A DNA stretch of 64,000 nucleotides, from NCBI RefSeq assembly GCF_007997215.1, contig NZ_VORW01000001.1:248001-312000 (forward strand), in the 5' to 3' direction. Origin of the DNA: Algoriphagus aquimarinus (GTDB lineage Bacteria; Bacteroidota; Bacteroidia; Cytophagales; Cyclobacteriaceae). Below, piece by piece: positions 26,682 through 35,100 of this stretch. The notes under the pieces are model-generated. The model was not told where the DNA came from and made no database searches. It saw only the letters and a program-made list of their open reading frames with translations. Numbering within the stretch: the stretch's first letter is position 1; each line of letters starts with the position of its first letter. Position numbers and translations under genes: made by a program.

Positions 26682-26912
26682 GTAGGCTCATGCTTAGCCT
26701 CCTGTCCCGATAGCTATCCGGACTGGGGGATAGATAAAAAGGTAAAAAGAAATTTGGGCTTTAGCCCAATCTTATCAATCCTGACTTGGGCTAAAGCCCA
26801 TGAGGTTTTGGAATCCCTTTCAGGAATGGGCTAAAGCCACATTCCTATTCAAGTTGTGTACCGATTATGCTTTTCCTCCAGTTTTAGCTGAGGCATCAGC
26901 AGATACTACGGA
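26682..26912. repeat. Hairpin-rich tandem repeat, unit A
   Basis: This unit is repeated almost identically as unit B; the shared core recurs at a 219-bp offset. It contains nested palindromes: GTCCCGATAGCTATCCGGAC (26704-26723), TTGGGCTTTAGCCCAA (26754-26769) and TGGGCTAAAGCCCA (26787-26800), and a further imperfect hairpin near 26822-26844. The second and third palindromes are reverse complements of each other. The unit ends at 26902-26916 in a 15-base match (two mismatches) to the start of the duplicated glyS tail. It is REP/BIME-like and codes for nothing recognisable. Confidence 0.8.
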
Positions 26913-27120
26913 GTAGTCTCATGCTTTGCCTCCTGCTTTAGCAGGGGGATAGATAAAAAGGTAAAAAGAATTTTGGGCTTTAGCCCAATCTTCTCATTCC
27001 CGACTTGGGCTAAAGCCCATGAGGTTTTGGAATCCCTTTCAGGAATGTGCTAAAGCCACATTCCTATTCAAGTTGTGTACCGATTATGCTTTGCCTCTTG
27101 TTTTAGCTGAGTCATCAGCA
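26913..27120. repeat. Hairpin-rich tandem repeat, unit B
   Basis: A near-copy of unit A. The main structural change is near the start, where the 20-base segment 26708-26727 region of unit A (a long palindrome) is replaced by 8 bases that form the different palindrome CCTGCTTTAGCAGG, so both units keep a hairpin there. The unit runs straight into the second glyS tail at 27121. A 64-codon open frame (27019-27213) crosses this junction but is a chance fusion of repeat and tail. Confidence 0.8.
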
Positions 27121-27213
27121 GATACTACCGAGCAGGAGAGAGTTCCAATTTCTGAGCTTCATGGAAGAATCGCTGAGGCGACTAGCTTTAGAAGGATCTT
27201 TGAGAAGTTGTAG
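27121..27213 (+). pseudogene. Second copy of the glyS 3' end (last 30 codons plus stop)
   Basis: This 93-bp segment aligns without gaps to glyS 26515-26607 and encodes the same residues, DTTEQERVPISELHGRIAEA through FEKL. All differences are silent: GCA/GCG (Ala), ATA/ATC (Ile), GAA/GAG (Glu), CTT/TTG (Leu) and TGA/TAG (stop). It has no upstream gene body and no start, so it is a fragment. It is followed by its own terminator. Confidence 0.9.
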
Positions 27214-27221
27214 GAAGACCA

Positions 27222-27268
27222 AAAAAATAGCCCTCTGAAAGAATTTAACCTTCAGGGGGCATTTTTTA
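27222..27268. terminator. Bidirectional terminator after glyS tail copy 2
   Basis: The 10-bp arms at 27230-27239 and 27251-27260 (one G-T pair) are flanked by an A-run on the left and a T-run on the right. It can end transcription rightward from the glyS side and leftward from the lipoprotein gene that ends at 27289. Confidence 0.85.
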
Positions 27269-27288
27269 TACACTATTAACAGAGTTTA

Positions 27289-28200
27289 TTAATTACAGCT
27301 TTCTGTAATGTTTGATAACGTTCCTTTTTTAGAGACAGTGTTCACTTTGAAATCAGTCCAAACATTGCTATTTGCAGATGAACCAGAACAATCAGGTGTC
27401 AAATCTACTGTCCAAGTATATTCTTGACAAGCAACCAAATCCATAGTGATTTGTCTAGTAGAACCATTTGTAGCCCATCCGTCCAAACCTGTTGCGGATG
27501 CAGCAACTCCTTGAGCAAATGTGAACACTAACGCAGCTGCTGACATATCTTCAGATGGAATGTAAGTAAAGACATATGCTGCATTATCACCATTATCTAC
27601 ATAAGAGAAGCTCTCTTCGCAATCTTCCGAGCAATACTCATAAATAGCATATGAAGTTGATTTTGAAAGGGATCCTCCAGGACCTCCGTTAGAAGCAAAG
27701 CTTACAGAATAGGAAGTGCAAGCAGTTTTGACATTCAAAGGATGGGTCACTTTATAAGAACGAATCTTACCATTTGTTGAAACTACAACATCACTAATAC
27801 CTGCAGAAACAGCACCATCTTTTACCCAAGAATAAACTGTACTACCAATAGTAATTGAAGAACCATCAGCCCCATCCGTGCCATAAAAAGCATAAGTCAC
27901 AACCAAGTCAGTTTCTGTATTCCATACTGAAAGGTCACCGTAATTTGTAGTTGTTGGTCCGGCTGTTTTTGAAACAACACTAGTTGCTACTTCAGGTACT
28001 TCAATGCACTCTGCACAAGAAAGTAAAGCCGCATTCTCATTTCCACCAGTACCATAAGGAGTCAGATTGAATCCGTTTTTAGCAGCAACCTCTTGATTAG
28101 ACAAAAGGTCTTCATTTTCGTAAGTAGCCATTTGGCTACAGGCTCCTAAGAGCAATACCGAGGTCACTAACGCCAGCATTTTGGTTGTAAAAATTTTCAT
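27289..28200 (-). CDS. Hypothetical lipoprotein lying between two glyS tail copies
   Basis: The 303-residue protein is not recognised. A lipoprotein signal (LALVTSVLLLGAC, Cys at about 21) anchors it in the envelope. The mature protein is rich in Ser, Thr, Gly and Ala and looks like one or two beta-sandwich domains with short strands (for example SYSVSFASNGGPGG, and YVFTYIPSEDMSAAALVFTF). Cysteines are spaced in possible disulfide pairs (CAECIE, CSEDCEE, CSGSS). It is the only gene between glyS tail copies 2 and 3, so it may be the cargo of an inserted element. Its function is unknown. Confidence 0.7.
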   Translation of the reverse strand: MKIFTTKMLALVTSVLLLGACSQMATYENEDLLSNQEVAAKNGFNLTPYGTGGNENAALLSCAECIEVPEVATSVVSKTAGPTTTNYGDLSVWNTETDLVVTYAFYGTDGADGSSITIGSTVYSWVKDGAVSAGISDVVVSTNGKIRSYKVTHPLNVKTACTSYSVSFASNGGPGGSLSKSTSYAIYEYCSEDCEESFSYVDNGDNAAYVFTYIPSEDMSAAALVFTFAQGVAASATGLDGWATNGSTRQITMDLVACQEYTWTVDLTPDCSGSSANSNVWTDFKVNTVSKKGTLSNITESCN

Positions 28201-28690
28201 AGATGTATAAAGTTTTAGATTTATGATCGAATATAAATGTTTTTCAAATACAAATTAACGTTGTTGAAAATATATTTATACAAATATTTAAATCAGCTAT
28301 GGATTTAATACAACCAATACGGATCGTATCTCCATAAAACCTAATTTATGATAGACTAATTATTTAGAAATTATAAGATTCAGCAGTGGTCCTTCTATTG
28401 ATAGAGGTATCCTTTTAGGCATCAATAACTGCCATATTGATATTTTGAAGTCATTTATTTACTTCATTGATCTCTAATAAAGAGCAATTTATATGAACAC
28501 CATAGGGAAACTAGAATAAAGTCTTTTTTCGAATCAACTAACCTGTAATCAAGTTTAAAACTTAAAAAAATAAAATATGATTATTTGAAGTATTCAATAC
28601 TTACTAACGAATCTGGAGTTTGCGTTTTGGGTGAGTCCTTACCGCGAGGAGAAAAAATAGTCACAATCCATTTTCCAGTTCTATTCTTTT
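28201..28690. other. AT-rich gap upstream of the cargo lipoprotein
   Basis: The roughly 490 bp are strongly AT-rich, with no protein-like open frame and no strong repeat. The right-hand end (about 28640-28690) may be decayed glyS sequence continuing upstream of tail copy 3: a frame there reads GEKIVTIH, like DNTVTIRH in glyS. That extension would need a deletion of about 28 bases and is uncertain. Confidence 0.5.
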
Positions 28691-28741
28691 CATGAAAAAA
28701 TCACTGAAGCTCCTAGCTTTAAAAGAGTTTTCGCAAAGCAT
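28691..28741 (+). pseudogene. Third, decayed copy of the glyS 3' end
   Basis: An ungapped 51-base alignment to glyS starting at the CAT of LHGRIAEA gives 38 identities. The block CTAGCTTTA is unchanged. The frame reads HEKITEAPSFKRVFAK against HGRIAEATSFRRIFEK, but the stop is shifted and the upstream frame is disrupted. A hairpin terminator follows at once, as with the other two copies. Confidence 0.75.
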
Positions 28742-28776
28742 AAAAAAACTTCTGAGAGCGACCTCAGAAATTTTTT
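28742..28776. terminator. Terminator after glyS tail copy 3
   Basis: A perfect 7-bp stem (TTCTGAG 28750-28756 with CTCAGAA 28763-28769) lies between an A-run and a T-run, so it works in both directions. It also serves the minus-strand lipoprotein gene that ends at 28782. Confidence 0.8.
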
Positions 28777-28781
28777 AAGTT

Positions 28782-29132
28782 TTAATCGAAATCTACTGGA
28801 TACCATATTGATTTATCACTTTCCTCTCTCAGTGTGCCATCATCCAGTTGTTTAAAAGTCAACTCTAAACCAAACTGATCGCTTTTTTCAATCTTGATTT
28901 TCTGTCCTTTGATCTTATAAGAAGTCCTGGAAATCACATCTCCCCCATACAAAACATCAGCTACTCCACCAGCAGATAGCGTAATAAATCTGCCACATCC
29001 AAACATTGGATCATTGTTAGAAGTACAACCTTCAGGAGTATTCGCGTACGACCCCAAAATATCCGGTTCGTCTAATTTGTCACAAGAAATAAAAACAAGT
29101 GCGACAAGAGCAAGTAGTAATAAGTTTTTCAT
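28782..29132 (-). CDS. Small hypothetical lipoprotein
   Basis: The 116-residue protein has a lipoprotein signal ending LVALVFISC (Cys at about 17). The mature part is a short beta-rich domain (DILGSYANTPEG, then FITLSAGGVADVLYGGDVIS) resembling small lipocalin-like or META-like bacterial lipoproteins, with two extra cysteines (GCTSNNDPMFGC) that may form a disulfide. No function can be assigned. It is divergent from the carotenoid desaturase gene and ends at the third glyS-tail terminator. Confidence 0.65.
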   Translation of the reverse strand: MKNLLLLALVALVFISCDKLDEPDILGSYANTPEGCTSNNDPMFGCGRFITLSAGGVADVLYGGDVISRTSYKIKGQKIKIEKSDQFGLELTFKQLDDGTLREESDKSIWYPVDFD

Positions 29133-29236
29133 AAAAAAGAAGTTAGATATAACATATATACGAATGTGAACTAATGATTGCTACAACGAGGCTAACATTT
29201 TCAAAAAATGCTAGTTTAGCGTATGAATAAAAGTTC

Positions 29237-30703
29237 ATGACAAAGAAAGCACTCATCATAGGTTCAGGTATTGCAGGCATTGGTTCGGCTATCCGATTAG
29301 CGGTGAAAGGTTACGATGTGGAAGTATTTGAAGCTAATTCCTATCCCGGTGGAAAACTTAGTGAGATTCAACTTGGTGCATATCGCTTTGATGCTGGACC
29401 ATCGCTTTTCACACTTCCCGAACAGGTAGATGAGCTTTTTCGCTTAGCGGGAAAAGATCCGAAGGGTTACTTTGCGTATGACAAGCTGAATGTCGCCTGC
29501 AAATATTTTTGGGAAGACGGCACCAGATTAAATGCTTATTCCGATCTCAATCAATTTGCGGAAGAAGTACAGAACAAGCTGGGCGAACCTACATCAACAA
29601 TCAAAGAAGCACTCAAACAATCCGCTTTTATATACGATAGTCTAGCACCACTCTTTATGAACCGCTCACTTCATAAGTTGGACACCTGGACGAATCCTCA
29701 AGCGCTAAAATCCTATCTGAGGATGGGAAAGCTTGGGATTTTCTCGACCATGAACGAAGCAAATCAGAAGCAATTCACTCATCCAAAACTGGTACAGCTC
29801 TTCAATCGCTACGCGACTTACAATGGTTCAAATCCTTTTGAAACTCCTGCTACACTTAATATAATCCCTCATCTGGAATTTAATATAGGTGCCTTTTTCC
29901 CCAAAAAAGGTATGCATGACATCACGCTAAGCTTATTCAAGCTGTCTGAAGATCTTGGGGTAAGGTATCATTTTGGCCAGAAAGTAGAAAAGGTCTTAGT
30001 GGAAAATGGAAAAGCGAAAGGCATACGAGTAAAAGGTCAAGATCACTATGCTGACCTCGTAGTGAACAATATGGATATGGTCAATGCCTACAAGACTATC
30101 CTCAAAGATCAGAAGCAGCCCAAGCTTTTACTCAAGCAGCCCAAATCGAGCTCTGCGTTGATTTTCTATTGGGGAATCAAGCGTGATTTTCCTGAGCTGG
30201 ATCTGCATAATATTTTTTTCTCTGATAATTACCCCTTGGAATTTGAGCATATTTTCAAAAAAGGGACGATATACGATGACCCTACTATCTATGTGAACAT
30301 CACTTCTACTCATAAAGCTGATGATGCTCCAGCGGGATGCATGAATTGGTTTACGATGATCAATGTACCCAATAACCAAGGCCAGGATTGGGATCAGATA
30401 ATTGCTGAAGCTAAAAGAAATATCATTCATAAGCTGAATCGCATATTAAAGACTGATGTGGAATCCTTGATAGAAGTAGAGGAAATCCTAGATCCTCGAA
30501 CGATAGAGTCCAAGACTTCTTCAGCTCAAGGTGCCCTCTATGGCAATAGCTCAAACAATAAGTTTGCTGCTTTCCTACGTCATGCAAATTATTCCTCCTC
30601 GATAAAAAATCTCTACTTCTGTGGCGGATCTGTTCACCCTGGAGGTGGGATTCCCCTATGCTTACTTTCAGCGAAAATTATGAGTGATATGATTGAAGGA
30701 TAG
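29237..30703 (+). CDS. Phytoene desaturase family FAD-dependent oxidoreductase (CrtI/CrtD type)
   Basis: The 488-residue protein begins with the dinucleotide-binding motif LIIGSGIAGIGSAIRLAVKG and the adjacent FEANSYPGGK, and has the early DAGPSLFTLP of the carotenoid desaturase family. The C-terminal signature CGGSVHPGGGIPLCLLSAK is the family's FAD-binding end. These enzymes desaturate carotenoids at the membrane. Because no phytoene synthase or cyclase gene is adjacent, a tailoring step such as a CrtD-like 3,4-desaturation is as likely as phytoene desaturation. It suggests a carotenoid-pigmented organism. Confidence 0.85.
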   Translation: MTKKALIIGSGIAGIGSAIRLAVKGYDVEVFEANSYPGGKLSEIQLGAYRFDAGPSLFTLPEQVDELFRLAGKDPKGYFAYDKLNVACKYFWEDGTRLNAYSDLNQFAEEVQNKLGEPTSTIKEALKQSAFIYDSLAPLFMNRSLHKLDTWTNPQALKSYLRMGKLGIFSTMNEANQKQFTHPKLVQLFNRYATYNGSNPFETPATLNIIPHLEFNIGAFFPKKGMHDITLSLFKLSEDLGVRYHFGQKVEKVLVENGKAKGIRVKGQDHYADLVVNNMDMVNAYKTILKDQKQPKLLLKQPKSSSALIFYWGIKRDFPELDLHNIFFSDNYPLEFEHIFKKGTIYDDPTIYVNITSTHKADDAPAGCMNWFTMINVPNNQGQDWDQIIAEAKRNIIHKLNRILKTDVESLIEVEEILDPRTIESKTSSAQGALYGNSSNNKFAAFLRHANYSSSIKNLYFCGGSVHPGGGIPLCLLSAKIMSDMIEG

Positions 30704-30848
30704 TCATGAGTGATCAGTATTCAGTCTCAGTTTTCAGATGATATTCGCAGCATGCCGCAATCCTGATAGTTATCGGGATCAGACTTGAACTAGGGCATTC
30801 ATATAATAAACGCACCACTACGACTGATCCCTGCGACTGACCACTCAC
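30704..30848. repeat. Small inverted-repeat element with internal REP-like palindrome
   Basis: The 150-bp gap between the convergent desaturase and rlmH genes is bounded by TGAGTGATCAGT (about 30706-30717) and its complement ACTGACCACTCA near 30836-30847, with one mismatch. Inside is the imperfect palindrome TCCTGATAGTTATCGGGA (30761-30778), related to the CCCGATAGCTATC palindrome of the glyS repeat unit A. It may be a small dispersed element and could also act as a terminator. Confidence 0.5.
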
Positions 30849-30854
30849 CCCTCC

Positions 30855-31328
30855 CTACTCATGATGATAAGGCTCGTTTCTTAAAATAGTGAAAGCTCTA
30901 TACAGCTGCTCTATGAAAAATGGACGGATCATTTGATGTGAAAAAGTCATCTTTGAAATGGATATTTTGCCATTTGCTCTAGCATAGACTTCATCTGAGA
31001 ATCCATAAGGGCCTCCAATCACGAAAATCAATTGCTTCAATCCTGAATTCATCTTCTTTTGGACATAACTAGAAAAATCGACAGAACTATAACTTTTTCC
31101 ACGCTCATCCAACAAAATCAGCTCGTCTGAGGCAATCACTTTCTTTAAAATCAATTCCCCCTCTTTTTGCTTTTGGATGGCTTCCGAAAGGGATTTCGTG
31201 TTTTTCAGATCTGGAATGATTTCTATTTCAAACTTGATGTAAAAGTTCAACCTTTTCGCATACTCGTCTATAAGTTCTACAATTGCCTTATTGTCAGTTT
31301 TACCGATTGCGATCAATTTGATTTGCAT
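30855..31328 (-). CDS. rlmH: 23S rRNA (pseudouridine1915-N3)-methyltransferase
   Basis: The 157-residue protein from the ATG at 31328 (an upstream TTG at 31334 is less likely) is the SPOUT-class RlmH, which methylates pseudouridine 1915 of 23S rRNA in the assembled ribosome. Key segments are IFVIGGPYGFSDEV, the SAM-binding trefoil knot, and ISISKMTFSHQMIRPFFIEQ followed by LYRAFTI and a C-terminal NEPYHHE. GATATTTG, one base off the -7 consensus, ends three bases before the ATG. Confidence 0.95.
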   Translation of the reverse strand: MQIKLIAIGKTDNKAIVELIDEYAKRLNFYIKFEIEIIPDLKNTKSLSEAIQKQKEGELILKKVIASDELILLDERGKSYSSVDFSSYVQKKMNSGLKQLIFVIGGPYGFSDEVYARANGKISISKMTFSHQMIRPFFIEQLYRAFTILRNEPYHHE

Positions 31329-31517
31329 GATCAAATATCTGAAAATTCTTTTTAACGGTTCCTGCTAAACACACTGCAAAATTATTTTAGGACAATTCGA
31401 ATACGTAGCGGAGACCGAAAGCATAGAAAACATAATGCTTTTAGAAATTGACAAACAATTACTTACAAAGAATGTTGTAAGAACATAAACCAATTTCAAC
31501 TAAAACAATTTACGAAT

Positions 31518-32024
31518 ATGAAAAAATTAGGAGTAGTATTTATGATGGCAATACTTGTAGTAGCTTCATCATTTAGCCCAAAATCAAATCCAATTCATGA
31601 AACAAGAATGGATGCGGACATAGTAGATTTGGCTATATCTCAAGATTTCCTAACCACATTGGTAGCAGCTGTGAAAGCTGGTGATTTGGTAGAAACCTTG
31701 AAAGGAGACGGCCCATTTACAGTATTTGCACCGACAAATGAGGCTTTTGCAAAGCTTCCTGCAGGCACAATTGAAAACTTGTTGAAGCCAGAGAACAAAG
31801 CTCAATTGGTGAAAATTCTAACCTACCACGTTGTCCCTGGGAAGATATTGTCTTCAGATCTCAAAAATGGTCAAGTGGCAAAAACTGCTGAAGGAAGTTC
31901 TATTAAAGTGACATTAATGGATGGCAAGGCGATGATTAATAATGCAACGGTAACTACCGCTGATATCATGGCAGATAATGGTGTAGTACATATCATTGAC
32001 ACGGTTATCATGCCTCCAATGTAA
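31518..32024 (+). CDS. Secreted fasciclin (FAS1) domain protein
   Basis: The 168-residue protein has a signal peptide (residues 1-20) and a single FAS1 domain. The H1 box is FTVFAPTNEAFAKLP, and the H2 region is VVHIIDTVIMPPM at the C-terminus; LTYHVVPGKI is also typical. FAS1 domains act in cell-surface adhesion and matrix contacts. It is a single-gene unit with a strong terminator. No lipobox is seen, so it is probably periplasmic or secreted. Confidence 0.92.
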   Translation: MKKLGVVFMMAILVVASSFSPKSNPIHETRMDADIVDLAISQDFLTTLVAAVKAGDLVETLKGDGPFTVFAPTNEAFAKLPAGTIENLLKPENKAQLVKILTYHVVPGKILSSDLKNGQVAKTAEGSSIKVTLMDGKAMINNATVTTADIMADNGVVHIIDTVIMPPM

Positions 32025-32047
32025 TCGGAATCAATAGCTTGAATACT

Positions 32048-32076
32048 AGCCTGTCTTTTGGACAGGCTTTTTTTTT
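32048..32076 (+). terminator. Intrinsic terminator of the fasciclin gene
   Basis: Perfect 8-bp arms AGCCTGTC (32048-32055) and GACAGGCT (32061-32068) with a 5-base loop are followed by nine T residues. Confidence 0.92.
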
Positions 32077-32125
32077 ATTCGGGGTTGGTTAACTTTAGAA
32101 TACTATTTCTAACCTCCACCCTTCT

Positions 32126-35100
32126 ATGAAAAAGATATTTATCGCATTACTTTTAATCGTTGGCTTTTCCGAAGTTAAAGCACAAGCACTAACTTCTCCT
32201 TTTTTCCTTTCTGACCCGACACTTACTCCTGATGGAGAAACAATAATTTTCAGCTATGAAGGTGACCTGTGGAAAGTACCTACCGCTGGTGGGCAATCGA
32301 CTAGGCTTACTGCCATGGAAGGCATGGAAAGTAAGCCTTCCGTATCTCCCGATGGCATATGGCTAGCTTTTTCGGCGGAGCAATTTGGCAATACCGATGT
32401 GTTCCTGATGCCGATTGGTGGTGGAGAGATCAAACAGTTGACCTTCCATGAGGCAACAGATGAGGTGGAATCCTGGAGCTGGGAAAGCGACAAAATCTAT
32501 TTCACTTCAGATCGATACAATAGATTCTCAGCGTATGAAATTGATTTGGCTGGCTCCACGCCTAAGCGACTTTTTCCTCACTACTTCAATACTATTCACA
32601 ATACCGTAATCAATCCTAAAACAGGTGAGATCTACTTTAATGAAACCTGGGAAAGCAAAAACTTTGCACATCGTAAGCGCTACAAAGGCGAATACAATCC
32701 AGATATAAAATCTTACAATCCGACCACAAAAGCCTTTACCCAATACACCGACTACGAAGGCAAAGACTTCGGCGCTACGATAGATCAGAACGGTGCCGTT
32801 TTTTTCATGTCTGATGAGGCAAATGGAGAGTATAATCTTTATACGTTCAAGGGAAAAACAAAAACTCAACTGACCGATTTCCCTACTTCTATCATGTGGC
32901 CTAAAGTGAGCGCTAACGGAAAGAAAATCGTTTTCAGAAAAGACTATCAGGTATTTGTTTACGATGTGGCATCAGGTCAAACCGCCAAGCCTGAGATCAG
33001 TGTTTTTCAAAATCAGACCTTAAGCAAGCAGATTTCCAGAAAGGTGGATGGAAATATGAGCTATTTTGATATTTCCCAGGACGGTGAAAAAATGGCTTTT
33101 GTGTCACGAGGTATTCTTTTCATCTCAGATGTGAAAGGAAAGTTTGTCAAACAAATCCCCACCGATCCAAAGGAAGCTGTGGAAGAAGTGAAGTGGTTGG
33201 CGGATAATAAAACCTTGTTGTATTCACGCACGGTGAAAGGCTACCATAATTGGTTTACGATCTCTGCTCAGAATCCTGGCAAGGAAAAGCAGTTGACAGA
33301 AGATAAAAACAAGAACAGAGAATTAACGCTGAACAAAGATCGTAGCCTCGGAGTCTATGTGAGTGGAAGAAATGAAATCCGTGAGATAGACCTGAAAACA
33401 TTGGAAAGCAAGACGCTTGTGGAAGATGAGTTATGGGGGCTTTATACGCCTAGAGCTTTTTTCTCACCAGACGACCAATACGTTGTATTTTCTCCAATTC
33501 GCAATTTCGAGCGTGAAATAATGATCTATGACAGATCATCTAAGAAAACGCTGAACCTTACTGAGACTTTGGTGACAGAGACAAGCCCGGTTTGGTCGCC
33601 AGATGGCAAATACATTTATTTCATCACGGACCGCACGCATGCTAGCTATCCCTTCGGAACTACCGACGCGCATCTCTACCGAATGAAGTTGGACAAATTT
33701 GCTGACCTCTTTAAATCGGATAAAGTGGATGAGCTTTTCGTAGAAAAATCAAAAGATGAGAAGGAGAAAAAACCAGAAGTAACAGTAAAAGTAACAGCAG
33801 GTGATTTCATGGATAGACTGGAGCAAATCGGGCCGGGGTTCGGTCAGCAGTCATCTCCTTACCTTTTTCAAAAGGATGGAAAAACTCATGTTTTCTTTAT
33901 CTCGAATCATGATGAAGGAACTCCAAAATTGTGGAAAACTACACTGGAAGATTTCGAGAAGTCAAAGACTGAGAAAGTAAGCGATGAGCAAATGGGCGGC
34001 TATGAAATCGTAGAAGCAAAAGATAAGCTCTACCTCCTGGCTGGTGGAAAGGTGAGTACGCTGGATCCAAACTCGAACAAAACAGAAGAGATCAAGGTCT
34101 CCGAAACATTTGCTAAAAATCTTCGAGACGAATTTGAACAAATGTACTATGAAGCTTGGGCAGGCATGGAACAGAACTTCTATGATGGTGATTTCCATGG
34201 ACAAAACTGGCAGGAACTCAGGGATCGCTATGCTAAATATTTACCATATGTACATAGTCGTGAAAATCTTCGTGAGATTTTCAATGACATGCTTGGTGAG
34301 TTGAACACCTCACACTTTGGATTTTCATCCAATGGTGCTGAAGAAGAAATCTACTTGGGAAGTAAGACAATGGTCACAGGAGTGGTCTTCAATGAAGATG
34401 CGCCATTTGTTGTGGATAAAGTGCTCAAGGATAGTCCTGTGGATTTGGAGCCTCAACCAATTTTGCCTGGCGATGAATTGATCGCAGTGAATGGTATAAC
34501 TGTGGATAAGTCCAAGAATCGGGAGACGTATTTTATCGCACCGACTATCGCTGAAGAGCTAGAACTTACTTTCACTAGAAAGGGGCAAACTATAAAAGTG
34601 AAGCTACATCCCACTTCCTATGGAGAGATGAAAACCTGGATGTACGATGAGTGGATGGACGAGAACGAAGCTTATGTCGATGAGAAAACGGAGAATCGCA
34701 TTTCCTATGTACACATGAAGAATATGAGTGGTGGTGAACTAGATCATTTCCTACAATACATGGTTTCTAACAAAGCAAATCGAGATGGCTTGATACTGGA
34801 TCTTCGGTACAATACTGGCGGAAATGTCCATGATGAAGTATTGAAATTCCTAAGTCAGAAAAGCTATCTCCAGTGGAAATACCGTGACGGAGCACTAACT
34901 AACCAACCAAACTTCTCTCCATCAGATAAACCGATTGTACTGCTGATCAATGAGCAATCTCTCTCCGATGCAGAGATGACTGCGGCTGGGTTCAAAGAGT
35001 TGGGTTTAGGGACTATTATTGGCACTGAGACTTATCGCTGGATCATCTTCACTTCAGGTCAGGGATTAGTAGATGGTTCTTTCTACAGACTTCCCGCTTG

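Noticed and set aside
26682..27120. Regular hairpin repeats as a possible CRISPR array
   Set aside because: There are only two long units, no short repeat-spacer pattern and no cas genes. The structure is REP-like.
27019..27213. 64-codon open frame ending in the glyS C-terminal sequence
   Set aside because: It is a chance fusion of repeat unit B with the orphan glyS tail; the first half is non-coding palindromic DNA that reads differently in unit A.
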